This document shows positions 1-7,092 of a stretch of 26,046 nt of DNA, piece by piece. Below the pieces are notes generated by a model. The model saw only the letters and a program-made list of their open reading frames with translations. It did not search any database and was not told the DNA's origin. Position 1 is the first letter of the stretch. Each line of letters opens with the position of its first letter. The stretch is from JAEDES01 sp964470055 (lineage in GTDB: Bacteria > Bacillota_I > Bacilli_A > RF39 > UBA660). A program made the translations under genes and the position numbers. The DNA is taken from positions 1 through 26,046 of the forward strand of contig CAYXZZ010000017.1 in the NCBI GenBank assembly GCA_964470055.1, given 5' to 3'.

Positions 1-619
1 CTGCTGCAGTTTGACGAGATACTGCATAATGCATTTTATTTTGAACTTTTTTAAAGAAATCGATTGATATTGGAGATTTAGAATCATAATCAATACTAGT
101 TGCATAAATATCTGTAATTTTTTGATAAAATCTTCTCTCGGATAGTCTTATTTCTCTAATTTCTTCTAATAACTTTTCAAAATAATCTTTATCTATAAAT
201 GAACCATTTTTCATCCTTTCTTTATCTAGTACATATCCTTGAATAGTGAATGTTTTTAATACATTGGTAGCCCATCTTCTAAATTGAGTTGCCCTCAAAG
301 AGTTAACTCTATATCCTACAGAAATAATAGCATCTAAATTATAAAATTCAACTTGCCTTTTAACTTGTCTGTTTCCTTCTTTTTGAACTAATTCCATTTT
401 GGAATAAGTTGAATCTTTATCCAACTCTTTTTCATTATAAATATTAATTAAATGCTTAGCTATTGCTGGTTGTTCTACATTAAATAATTCAGCCATAGCT
501 TTTTGAGTCATCCATAAAGTTTCATTTTCATATCTGACTTGTATACCTTTATTTTTTTCTTGTACTTTAAATGTTATAAATTCTTCTGCACTACTTCTAA
601 TCATCAAATCTTTTGCCAT
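1..619 (-). CDS. RhuM family protein, 3' end cut by window edge
   Basis: The first 206 residues are visible and the frame is still open at the left edge, so the C-terminus is missing. Recognisable RhuM-family features are an N-terminal DNA-binding-like segment with LWMTQKAMAELF at residues 35-46, the conserved block FYNLDAIISVGYRVNS at 92-107, and TQFRRWATNVLK at 111-122. RhuM was named from a Salmonella pathogenicity island. Relatives are common in genomic islands and beside restriction-modification genes, but the biochemical role is not established. The start is the ATG at 617-619, preceded by a strong GGAGAAAG-type ribosome site. A 17-bp-spaced promoter lies at 679-707. The AT-rich surroundings and neighbouring broken gene suggest an accessory island; that is inference. 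Family assignment is firm, function is not. Confidence 0.88.
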   Translation of the reverse strand, partial: MAKDLMIRSSAEEFITFKVQEKNKGIQVRYENETLWMTQKAMAELFNVEQPAIAKHLINIYNEKELDKDSTYSKMELVQKEGNRQVKRQVEFYNLDAIISVGYRVNSLRATQFRRWATNVLKTFTIQGYVLDKERMKNGSFIDKDYFEKLLEEIREIRLSERRFYQKITDIYATSIDYDSKSPISIDFFKKVQNKMHYAVSRQTAA

Positions 620-630
620 ATTCTTTCTCC

Positions 631-657
631 TTTCTAAAGTTTTCCATAAATCGTTAT
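631..657. repeat. direct repeat copy 1, in the RhuM leader
   Basis: The plus-strand core AAGTTTTCCATAAATCG here recurs as AAGTTTTCCATAAGTCG at 742-770, flanked in both by TTTCTA and a GTAT/TTAT end. Allowing a 2-nt gap, the two copies agree over about 27 positions with two mismatches. This copy is in the untranslated leader of the RhuM gene. The other is inside the upstream small ORF. Confidence 0.6.
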
Positions 658-678
658 TATCCCTATTTTATTTAAAAT

Positions 679-707
679 TTTATAATTTTTTACCTATAAA
701 ATGTAAA
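679..707 (-). promoter_or_regulatory. putative promoter of the RhuM gene
   Basis: On the minus strand, TTTACA (702-707) and TATAAA (679-684) are separated by 17 bp. This places transcription start near 672, giving a leader of about 50 nt that contains the first copy of the direct repeat. Found by eye; AT-rich DNA yields chance matches. Confidence 0.45.
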
Positions 708-728
708 AAGAAATAAGAATAAAAACCT

Positions 729-818
729 TTATTTATAAGTCTTTCTAGGAAGTTTTCCATAAGTCGGTATATACCAATTAATGGAAGTATTAGAAAAACT
801 TGTTTCTTTATTACTCAT
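729..818 (-). CDS. small ORF, 29 residues, upstream of RhuM
   Basis: An ATG at 816-818 opens a 29-residue frame (MSNKETSFSN... ending GKLPRKTYK) that stops with TAA at 729. Support comes from a textbook ribosome site, TAAGGAGTGG, about 8 nt before the ATG, and from an extended -10 promoter element upstream. The predicted peptide is basic, tyrosine-rich and has no membrane segment. I recognise no family. It precedes the RhuM gene by 110 nt and may be a leader peptide or a small protein of the island. Its 3' half overlaps the direct repeat shared with the RhuM leader. The ribosome site makes translation plausible, but length and composition alone would not. Confidence 0.45.
   Translation of the reverse strand: MSNKETSFSNTSINWYIPTYGKLPRKTYK
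742..770. repeat. direct repeat copy 2, inside the 29-codon ORF
   Basis: This is the partner of the repeat at 631-657, about 85 nt away. It encodes the residues IPTYGKLPRK of the small ORF. It could be an operator pair or the trace of a small duplication of leader and ORF sequence. The sequence alone does not decide. Confidence 0.6.
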
Positions 819-855
819 TTTTACCACTCCTTATAGTTAATTAATTCTGTTTAAT

Positions 856-864
856 ATTATATCA
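856..864 (-). promoter_or_regulatory. extended -10 element for the 29-codon ORF
   Basis: The minus strand reads TGATATAAT, a TGn-TATAAT extended -10 box. No convincing -35 element is visible 17 bp upstream. Transcription would start about 30 nt before the small ORF. Confidence 0.45.
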
Positions 865-960
865 CATATACATAATTATATTTTATTAAATGAATATTTT
901 AATTAATATAAATAGTAGATTTTACAACCACCATAACTATTTCATTATACATCCCCATAA

Positions 961-1297
961 TTAAATAGGTCCAAGCTCTATTACTAAATTTTCAAGATTT
1001 TCATTTTTTTCCTTATTAACTTTAATTAGTACTTCATACTTATCTTTATTATCGAAACCTCTTAAGTGATTTTCCATTATTTTATATTTTTTATCTTTTA
1101 TTTTGTTTGAACAAGATACTTTCTTTTCTTTTTCAATTACTTTTTCTTGAATAATACCTTTTAATATTCCATCACCAATTTGATACTTATTTTTAATAAC
1201 TGAACTTGACTCCGCCAACTCAAAATAATCATCAATTTGCTTAAAGCTCACCACTAAATTTCTTCTTAGCACTTTCTACAACCAATTCTTTACTCAT
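961..1297 (-). pseudogene. probable frameshifted small gene, unknown family
   Basis: An ATG at 1295-1297 with an AAGGGG ribosome site begins MSKELVVESAKKKFSGEL and stops at 1241. The long open frame for the remaining ~100 residues lies one register over. Its only upstream start is a GTG at 1270-1272 with no ribosome site, and it continues through FKQIDDYFELAES to a stop at 961. The simplest reading is one gene of about 110 codons broken by a single-base indel between roughly 1245 and 1272. It could also be two unrelated short ORFs or an assembly error. The product is lysine-rich, helical and soluble. I do not recognise it. It sits beside the RhuM gene in the accessory-looking left end. Confidence 0.4.
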
Positions 1298-1330
1298 AAC
1301 TACCCCTTACTCTTAAACCCCCATTATAAC

Positions 1331-1356
1331 AAAAGAGTAGAATTTTTACTCTACTC
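1331..1356 (-). terminator. intrinsic terminator after the metallophosphoesterase gene
   Basis: The minus strand forms GAGTAGA / TCTACTC (1350-1356 with 1335-1341, 8-nt loop) followed by TTTT. It lies 10 nt after the stop codon. Confidence 0.75.
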
Positions 1357-1366
1357 ACTTACAAAA

Positions 1367-3190
1367 CTACTTAGTTAAAACTTTTTGATATAAAACTTCC
1401 GTTGTTTTATTCAATTTAACACCATTACTATAACTTAGTGGCATAAACACCATATATTTTATATCGGTATCTTCATCAAAATAAATCCTCATATGACATG
1501 CTCCCTTTTTACTTCCACCCTCAAAATAAGATGGAACATAACAATACCCACTAGGGTAATTAAATTGATTTCTATGAGTATGACCAAACACATCAATATA
1601 GGATTCATCTCTGTTTCTGCCTTGCTTTCCATATAGTTCACTTAAATATGCATCCATCTCCCCGATGTATATTCCATCATCATCCAAATCAACCGGAAAA
1701 TCATAAGTATCAGGATGATGAATATCAAAACAACCTAAATTATTACTAGGACTATTTAATAAAACTGTTGAATGTGTATACCCTAAATTAATAAAATCCT
1801 CTCTTTCTTGTGCCATCATCGCTATCGGATCAAATCCGAACCTAGTCATATTCTTTTCATGATTACCACCTAAAACCGCATGATAAAGTCCACCAACTTG
1901 CGGCAACTTCGCAATTGCTTGTTCTACACTTTCATAATTCTTAATTGCACTTTCATAATCCAAGATTCCACTATTAAAACCATTATAGAAATCTCCTAGA
2001 TTAAGAATTAAATTAATACCATTTTTAACACAATAATCAGTTAATATATCATAGCCTCTTTGTACCCTTGCATCCATCTCTTTAATATGAAAATCAGAAA
2101 CTAACATAATATCATAATGTTTACAATCAAACGGAACATTTATAGAAAAATTTCCATTTTCAGAAACAGTTGGAGCAACAATTTTATAACCAAGAGCAAT
2201 AGAAAAACTACTATTATCAATATTAATTTTGCCCCTCATTTTTCGCAACAAACCAACAATCTCCTTATTATCAGAAACTAATCCATGTCCTTTAACAAAC
2301 TTCACCAACTCATCAATACTTGCTCTTTCTAATAATAGCTTCTGATAAATCAATGATTCTATATTTGAATGCTTAACCTTTAATTTTTCTGATGCTGTCT
2401 TTGTTCTAATATCATCTTCAATTATTTTCCTCAATCGTTTTACTTCAGTGCTTAGCACCTCGTATTGTTCTCTATAAGGAGAAAGTTCTGCATTCTCTTT
2501 TCTTACATCCACAAGCATTCCTTCTAATGAAGCAATTTTTCCCTGTAACGATTCAATTGTACCATCTAATTCGCCTATCTCTCTTCGTTTACCTTTAATA
2601 TCATCTCTTAAAGACCGTACTTCTTCACTTAATTCATCTACTTTAGAAGATTTTCGTACATAGTCGCCCTGCAAATTATTATATAGTCTTGTTGCTTCTC
2701 CCAGTTCCCTTTCCAATCTTCTAACATTAGCCTCTAGTTCTGCAATACTATTAATATACTTAGAAACTGCATCACCATTAACTTCTCTTGGATACAACTC
2801 ATTAACCAATGCCACAATACTCTCAACAGAATTATTATAAAACTCAACATCTCTATCATAGCCAGTCCTGTTTAGATACTCATCATAAAAATCCTTAAAA
2901 CTTCTAATTTTATCTAAAATTTCATCATTAATCTCCGTCTTTTCTTCTTGTGTCCATCCTAAAAAAGAATCTATAATCGAAATAACTTTAGTTAAATGAT
3001 TAATTGATATCTTATCATCTCTTCGAAATTCACAAGCAACATACTCGGCAAAATATTCCAAAAACTCTACATCAGAAATCTTTCCTCTTTTTCCAAGTGC
3101 ATCACACATATCTAAATAATAAAGATCTCCCAAAGCATGCTCCTTTAAATACTTATTTATTCTAATCTTATCAACTGCAGTAATTGCCAT
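1367..3190 (-). CDS. coiled-coil metallophosphoesterase
   Basis: The 607-residue protein has three parts. Residues 1-140 are a helical acidic domain I do not recognise. Residues 143-267 are a heptad-rich coiled coil. The C-terminal part, from about 350, is a calcineurin-like metallophosphoesterase. Its metal-ligand motifs are present: SDFH at 365-368, LGDF at 398-401, GGNHE at 441-445 and GHTH at 536-539. The enzyme class hydrolyses phosphomono- or diesters with two metal ions, and the substrate here is unknown. The coiled coil suggests a rod or oligomer carrying the catalytic domain, which recalls SbcD-type nucleases, but no ATPase partner is visible. I chose the ATG at 3188-3190 because GGGGGG lies just upstream. 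An in-frame extension of 23 codons has no ribosome site. It follows lepB by 52 nt and may share its transcript. Confidence 0.85.
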   Translation of the reverse strand: MAITAVDKIRINKYLKEHALGDLYYLDMCDALGKRGKISDVEFLEYFAEYVACEFRRDDKISINHLTKVISIIDSFLGWTQEEKTEINDEILDKIRSFKDFYDEYLNRTGYDRDVEFYNNSVESIVALVNELYPREVNGDAVSKYINSIAELEANVRRLERELGEATRLYNNLQGDYVRKSSKVDELSEEVRSLRDDIKGKRREIGELDGTIESLQGKIASLEGMLVDVRKENAELSPYREQYEVLSTEVKRLRKIIEDDIRTKTASEKLKVKHSNIESLIYQKLLLERASIDELVKFVKGHGLVSDNKEIVGLLRKMRGKINIDNSSFSIALGYKIVAPTVSENGNFSINVPFDCKHYDIMLVSDFHIKEMDARVQRGYDILTDYCVKNGINLILNLGDFYNGFNSGILDYESAIKNYESVEQAIAKLPQVGGLYHAVLGGNHEKNMTRFGFDPIAMMAQEREDFINLGYTHSTVLLNSPSNNLGCFDIHHPDTYDFPVDLDDDGIYIGEMDAYLSELYGKQGRNRDESYIDVFGHTHRNQFNYPSGYCYVPSYFEGGSKKGACHMRIYFDEDTDIKYMVFMPLSYSNGVKLNKTTEVLYQKVLTK

Positions 3191-3242
3191 ACTTTTTCCC
3201 CCCTGATTTACTATTAATTTTAAAACCTTTCCATTTAATCCC

Positions 3243-3743
3243 CTATTCCTTATTACCAAAACGACTAAAAGGATAAAGTGTCAAACTTGCTTTTCCTTGT
3301 ATTTCCTTTCTAGTATAAGTCCCATACCTTCTACTATCTAAAGAAACACTTCTATTATCTCCCATAACAAAATATTCATCTTCACCAATTACTACTTCAT
3401 CAAAGTCACCAGTTACACTATAAACATAGCCTTCCATCAATTCCTCATCATTAATATAAACAATACCATCTACACATTTTATCCTCTCACCTGGAAGTCC
3501 AATAACCCTTTTTATCAACAATTCATCGTCCTCTTTAACAACTACTATATCCAGTCTTTGAATATCCTTAAATCTATAAATAAACTCATTTAAAAGCATA
3601 ATATCATCATCATGCAACGTATTATACATAGAATTTCCATTTACTTTAATTGGTGAAACAACATACATCTTAATAAAAACTACTAATACTATTATCAAAA
3701 CATATGAAATTATTTCTAATATAACCTTTTTATTCTTCTCCAT
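3243..3743 (-). CDS. lepB: type I signal peptidase
   Basis: This 166-residue membrane protease removes signal peptides on the outer face of the membrane. One N-terminal membrane segment spans residues 7-30. Box B is GNSM with the catalytic serine at 38, and box C/D holds the general-base lysine at 78 in LIKRVIGLPGE. GDNR at 128-131 and SRRYG at 137-141 form box E. The length is normal for the short Gram-positive type. The ATG at 3741-3743 has AAGGTG upstream and a good promoter at 3793-3821. The nearby DUF5305-like and small secreted-domain genes would be natural clients or partners, but the sequence does not show that directly. Serine/lysine catalysis indicates the bacterial P-type rather than the SipW/ER type. 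Confidence 0.95.
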   Translation of the reverse strand: MEKNKKVILEIISYVLIIVLVVFIKMYVVSPIKVNGNSMYNTLHDDDIMLLNEFIYRFKDIQRLDIVVVKEDDELLIKRVIGLPGERIKCVDGIVYINDEELMEGYVYSVTGDFDEVVIGEDEYFVMGDNRSVSLDSRRYGTYTRKEIQGKASLTLYPFSRFGNKE

Positions 3744-3792
3744 AAAATCACCTTATCCACGAAAAACTTTATTTACATCACGTCTAAAAACT

Positions 3793-3821
3793 ATTTTAAC
3801 AACATTATTTATATTCGTCAA
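3793..3821 (-). promoter_or_regulatory. sigma-A type promoter of lepB
   Basis: On the minus strand, TTGACG (3816-3821) and TAAAAT (3793-3798) are spaced by exactly 17 bp. The lepB start codon is about 43 nt downstream of the predicted transcription start. Confidence 0.7.
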
Positions 3822-3835
3822 CGTACATTAAGTTC

Positions 3836-3859
3836 AAAAAAAATAAGGCCTTAGCCTTA
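3836..3859 (-). terminator. intrinsic terminator of rplS, containing its stop codon
   Basis: The minus strand reads TAAGGC-TAAG-GCCTTA followed by a run of eight T. The TAA stop of rplS (3857-3859) is the first three bases of the stem. Confidence 0.85.
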
Positions 3860-4201
3860 CTTTTGTCCTCTTTCTTTAATACGGTATCCACCAACCATAC
3901 CTTTAAGGAATGTAAGTTTAGCACGTCTTACTTTACCTCTACGGATAACTGTAATTCCTGCTACTTTAGGTGAATGAATTGGGAATGTTCTCTCAACTCC
4001 TACACCACTAGACATTTTACGAACTGTAAATGTTTCAGAAACTGAACCACCACGTCTAGCAACTACAACACCTTCGAAAGCTTGAATTCTTTCTCTTTTT
4101 CCTTCGATAATCTTAACGTCAACTCTAACTGTATCTCCAACACGGAATTCAGGAACGTTAGGATTAATTTGTTTTTCATTAATTTTGTCAATAATATTCA
4201 T
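3857..4201 (-). CDS. rplS: 50S ribosomal protein L19
   Basis: The 114-residue protein sits at the 30S-50S interface of the ribosome. Family signatures include FRVGDTVRVDVKI, the RERIQAFEGVVVARRG block, TFPIHSP, and the C-terminal KVRRAKLTFLK segment. Length is typical. I chose the ATG at 4199-4201 because GAGGAG lies at the right distance. Upstream in-frame codons belong to the leader. Unlike in many Firmicutes, it is not directly behind trmD: two genes and several terminators intervene, and it has its own promoter and leader. It appears to be a single-gene unit, since a strong terminator overlaps its stop codon. Confidence 0.97.
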   Translation of the reverse strand: MNIIDKINEKQINPNVPEFRVGDTVRVDVKIIEGKRERIQAFEGVVVARRGGSVSETFTVRKMSSGVGVERTFPIHSPKVAGITVIRRGKVRRAKLTFLKGMVGGYRIKERGQK

Positions 4202-4203
4202 AT

Positions 4204-4286
4204 CAAATTTCTCCTCTCTAAATTTATTTCTTACAATGATCATATTTAATATCTTTAAGTAACAGCGGATCATCGCGCTTTGACAA
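4204..4286 (-). ncRNA. probable L19 leader RNA (autoregulatory)
   Basis: The about 85-nt 5' leader of rplS is unusually GC-rich for this genome around GCGCGATGATCCGCTGTTAC. It can fold a CTTT/AAAG hairpin and pair ATGATC with GATCAT further down. Firmicute rplS genes are known to carry an L19-binding leader, and the ATCCGCTGTTA block resembles my memory of it. The match was made by eye; a covariance-model search would settle it. Confidence 0.5.
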
Positions 4287-4291
4287 AGTCG

Positions 4292-4320
4292 ATTATAACA
4301 TAACAAAATCCAAAAAGCAA
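4292..4320 (-). promoter_or_regulatory. promoter of rplS
   Basis: On the minus strand, TTGCTT (4315-4320), a 17-bp spacer and a perfect TATAAT (4292-4297) sit just ahead of the leader RNA. The terminator of the preceding gene ends 13 bp upstream. Confidence 0.8.
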
Positions 4321-4332
4321 CGAAAATCTAAC

Positions 4333-4356
4333 AAAAAAAGAAGAAAACTACTTCTT
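4333..4356 (-). terminator. intrinsic terminator of the DUF5305-like gene, stop codon in loop
   Basis: The minus strand forms AAGAAG-TAGTTTT-CTTCTT followed by TTTTT. The TAG stop at 4348-4350 is the start of the 7-nt loop. Confidence 0.75.
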
Positions 4357-5832
4357 CTCTTCTACATCTGCTTCCTTAAGAGTATATTTATAAATAGCCT
4401 CACTATCTTCAACATAAAATTCACTCTTAACATTATTTACCTTAACATAAACTATTGGTTTTTCTAAAGTATTTCTAGCATCAAGCAACTCCCCAAAAGT
4501 CGTAACCTTAACAAGTCTCTTACTATCATCAATAGTATACTCTCCTCTAGAAATAACTATATATCGGTCATATTCTTTTAAAATTTTACTCAACTTTCTT
4601 TGATATACACTACTATTACCAACTAATTTAAATATCAAATTAGTAAGTCTTACAATACCAAGAACTCCAAATAAAACAAATATTACTCCAACAACAGCAT
4701 ACGAAGTATTAACACTACCCCAACTATCACTTGCTAAAGTTAAATTCTGTTCTTTATTAACACTCTCCATAACATCAATACTAAATGTCTTCGTTGTTAA
4801 AGGAAGTTTTGCATTAGCAACTTTCTTAATTACATTTCCATTATCAATATAAAGCATAATTTCTAAATCAGCATAACTATCCAAACCATATTGACTATTA
4901 TAACTATTTACATACTCAACATATTTCCTAAAAGGAACTTCAACATCAATTGCTAAAGATGCCTCATCCCCAAATACAGAATGCACTGTTCTCTCTACCA
5001 AAACATCTTCCATTGTATTTAATACTTTACCATTTTTTTCTCGATAAACATTAACCTTTGAAACAACATAGTAACTAACATTAGTCGAAACAGCCTTATT
5101 AAATAACATCTCATATCTAAAAGTAACTGGAACACTCTCCGTAATACCAGTCAAATATTCCATTCCCTCTTCTAAACATTCATTTGAATAATACTGACTA
5201 CTAGCAGCATCATCAATACAAACACTATATTCTACATTGCTCTTATCATCAAAAACTATTGCCGCAGTATCAGTATGTGTAATAGACTTAAATATCAACA
5301 ATCCTGCTACAAAGAAAGATACTACAATCAAAACTAATAATACAATAATTCTATTTTCAAAACTAAAATATGCCTTAGCATTTACATCGACATTACTAGT
5401 AGGCGGCGAAATAATCTCTTCCTCATCTTGTACATCTGTTCGCTCTAATTGTCTAATTTCCTGAACCGGAACACTTTCAACATTCTTATAATCAAGAAAT
5501 TCTTCCAATTCATTAAAGTTATCACAGTCACTTTGTACATCTTCAACAAAGTTAAATCGATTATCAGTCTTCTTTAACGAATCCTTATTATTATCAGTTA
5601 TAGTCTGTGAAACCACAACCTTCTTTCTTTCTGGAACTAGTTGTACTTCTTCTCTTATTCTAACGTCAGGAACTTCTTCAACCACTTCTTTTTTCTTTAC
5701 AACTTTTTCTTTTTTAACTCTAGTCTTTTTTGCCAATTCTTTTTCCTTTGCCTTGATCTGAAGACTTTTATTCTTAGTTTTATTTCTATTTCTACTAGAA
5801 ATCTTTTGTGTACCAGTATTATTCTTTTCCAT
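4348..5832 (-). CDS. DUF5305-like two-pass envelope protein
   Basis: The 494-residue protein starts with about 60 residues very rich in lysine and arginine, then an acidic disordered stretch. Membrane segments lie at about 162-183 and 378-402. Between them is a ~190-residue domain, presumably extracellular, with two cysteines near its start (SVCIDD and SNECLEEG) and beta-rich sequence. A short cytoplasmic domain follows the second segment, containing KILKEYDRYIV and TFGELLDAR. This layout matches DUF5305 proteins as I remember them, which are often found near signal peptidase genes. Function is unknown. The ATG at 5830-5832 follows GGGGTG by 7 nt; a GTG one codon upstream is the alternative. 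It has its own promoter and terminator. DUF5305 assignment is by eye. Confidence 0.7.
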   Translation of the reverse strand: MEKNNTGTQKISSRNRNKTKNKSLQIKAKEKELAKKTRVKKEKVVKKKEVVEEVPDVRIREEVQLVPERKKVVVSQTITDNNKDSLKKTDNRFNFVEDVQSDCDNFNELEEFLDYKNVESVPVQEIRQLERTDVQDEEEIISPPTSNVDVNAKAYFSFENRIIVLLVLIVVSFFVAGLLIFKSITHTDTAAIVFDDKSNVEYSVCIDDAASSQYYSNECLEEGMEYLTGITESVPVTFRYEMLFNKAVSTNVSYYVVSKVNVYREKNGKVLNTMEDVLVERTVHSVFGDEASLAIDVEVPFRKYVEYVNSYNSQYGLDSYADLEIMLYIDNGNVIKKVANAKLPLTTKTFSIDVMESVNKEQNLTLASDSWGSVNTSYAVVGVIFVLFGVLGIVRLTNLIFKLVGNSSVYQRKLSKILKEYDRYIVISRGEYTIDDSKRLVKVTTFGELLDARNTLEKPIVYVKVNNVKSEFYVEDSEAIYKYTLKEADVEEKK

Positions 5833-5879
5833 CACTAATCACCCCAAGTTTTCTTACTAAGACCCTTTATTATATATAA

Positions 5880-5907
5880 AGTATATCATATTTTAAAAAA
5901 TAAACAA
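5880..5907 (-). promoter_or_regulatory. putative promoter of the DUF5305-like gene
   Basis: On the minus strand, TTGTTT (5902-5907) and TATACT (5880-5885) are separated by 16 bp. The start codon is about 43 nt further on. Confidence 0.5.
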
Positions 5908-5925
5908 CACCAATCTTACCTACTA

Positions 5926-6483
5926 TCAAGCACTCTTAAGCACCAATGCATACTCATCAATTAAAACATCAATTACCTGATTACTATTCCCTATAAATTC
6001 CACTTCTGCAGTCAGTAAAATGCAACTATTTCTTACAACAATATCCCCGCTTTCTAGGTCATTTCCACCACTACTAGCAGAAACATTAACCTTAACACCA
6101 TCGCAACTAATACTATTCCCCTCATCATTCCTACAAGAAATATCTCCAATAAACAACTGCTCATAAACCAAATTAACACCATTCAAATTACAAAACTTAA
6201 TTGAATACTTTACTTTATCACCTATCTCACTAACTCTAACATTAAAATCAGAAACCGTTGTTTGTGAAATAACTGGTGAATTACCAATAAAATTCCCATT
6301 CCCACTAATTTCAATATTAGAAGAAGATGTAACTACATTTGCTAAAATAGTTTCCTCAAAATTTTCTCTATCAGTATTCTCCACTATACTTATCAAAAAT
6401 TTAATAAAAGTAAAACTAACAAGTAACATCAACAAAGTTCCGCATACTATCAAAATAAAATTTCTACTTCTAGCCTTTCTCAT
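5926..6483 (-). CDS. small membrane-anchored secreted protein, TasA/SipW-substrate-like
   Basis: The product has a short basic N-terminus, one hydrophobic segment at about residues 8-33 and a ~150-residue exported domain. That domain is rich in Ser, Asn and Gly, with ISGNGNFIGN near its start and a beta-sandwich-like alternation. Four cysteines (about 98, 117, 127 and 154) could form two disulfides. The layout resembles small camelysin/TasA-like proteins of Bacilli, but I see no diagnostic motif and call it only a resemblance. The start is uncertain: ATG at 6481-6483 has AAGGG 12 nt upstream, and a GTG at 6496-6498 would add five residues. It precedes the DUF5305-like gene by about 90 nt. The pair plus lepB looks like a surface-protein cluster, which is inference. 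Confidence 0.6.
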   Translation of the reverse strand: MRKARSRNFILIVCGTLLMLLVSFTFIKFLISIVENTDRENFEETILANVVTSSSNIEISGNGNFIGNSPVISQTTVSDFNVRVSEIGDKVKYSIKFCNLNGVNLVYEQLFIGDISCRNDEGNSISCDGVKVNVSASSGGNDLESGDIVVRNSCILLTAEVEFIGNSNQVIDVLIDEYALVLKSA

Positions 6484-6525
6484 CTTCCAAATCAACACCC
6501 TTTTATCATTACTTATACTAAATAT

Positions 6526-6554
6526 AATTTATCACAAAATACACTTCTTTACAA
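6526..6554 (-). promoter_or_regulatory. putative promoter of the small secreted protein gene
   Basis: On the minus strand, TTGTAA (6549-6554) and TAAATT (6526-6531) are 17 bp apart, about 35 bp ahead of the gene. Confidence 0.45.
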
Positions 6555-6622
6555 TAACCGAATCAAGAGCAAAATAAGTTTTATGACCCCTATCATCATT
6601 CAAAACTCCAATACTCCAAAAC

Positions 6623-6646
6623 AAAAATCAACGTAACGTACGTTGA
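6623..6646 (-). terminator. terminator of the trmD operon
   Basis: A perfect 8-bp stem, TCAACGTA/TACGTTGA, with a 3-nt loop is followed on the minus strand by TTTTT. It lies 5 nt after the stop codon of the last operon gene. Confidence 0.85.
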
Positions 6647-6651
6647 CTTCT

Positions 6652-7092
6652 TTATTTACCTTTACCACTTGTCTTCATTGTTAAATAAGCATCCTGAATC
6701 TCAAATAGTTTTTTATCTGCTTCCTTCTTTAAAAGCAACAACTGCTTAGACATCATTTCCAATTCCTTTTTCTTTAAAAATTCACGATACTTATTTTTTA
6801 CTTCTAATCTAAACTTTTCTATTTGATTTAAAGCCTCTCTAAACGTATCCCCGCTCTCATCATCACTTATTAATAACTCTGTAAGTAACGAAATAAGTCT
6901 GTTATACTTTTTCAAAACCTGCTTTGTAACTACTCCATTAGCCAATTTTTTATTCATAATCTCAAGATCTTTAACCCTAATATTTCCAATTAAAAATCCT
7001 TTCCGAGACGTCATCACAAAACCACTAAATTCATTAAATACCTGTTTCGAAACTACTTTACCTTTTCTCTTTTCTTTTATAACTGAATACAT
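6652..7092 (-). CDS. conserved-looking helical hypothetical, last gene of trmD operon
   Basis: A 146-residue, strongly basic, almost entirely helical protein with no membrane segment or signal peptide. Residues 45-125 have heptad-like spacing, including LLTELLISDDESGDTF and a KKELEMM stretch, consistent with a short coiled coil. The first 35 residues look like a small beta-hairpin (FSGFVMTSRKGFLIGN). I recognise no family. The ATG directly abuts the trmD stop codon, and its ribosome site (GGGTGA) lies within the end of trmD, so the two are translationally coupled. The operon's terminator follows directly. Position suggests a role linked to RNA or ribosome metabolism, which is context only. 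Confidence 0.7.
   Translation of the reverse strand: MYSVIKEKRKGKVVSKQVFNEFSGFVMTSRKGFLIGNIRVKDLEIMNKKLANGVVTKQVLKKYNRLISLLTELLISDDESGDTFREALNQIEKFRLEVKNKYREFLKKKELEMMSKQLLLLKKEADKKLFEIQDAYLTMKTSGKGK

Noticed and set aside
5237..5838. Two plus-strand open frames (5237-5464 and 5641-5838) over the DUF5305-like gene
   Set aside because: They are antisense to a gene with membrane segments and charged repeats, and their Phe/Ser-rich composition is what antisense of Lys/Glu-rich coding gives.
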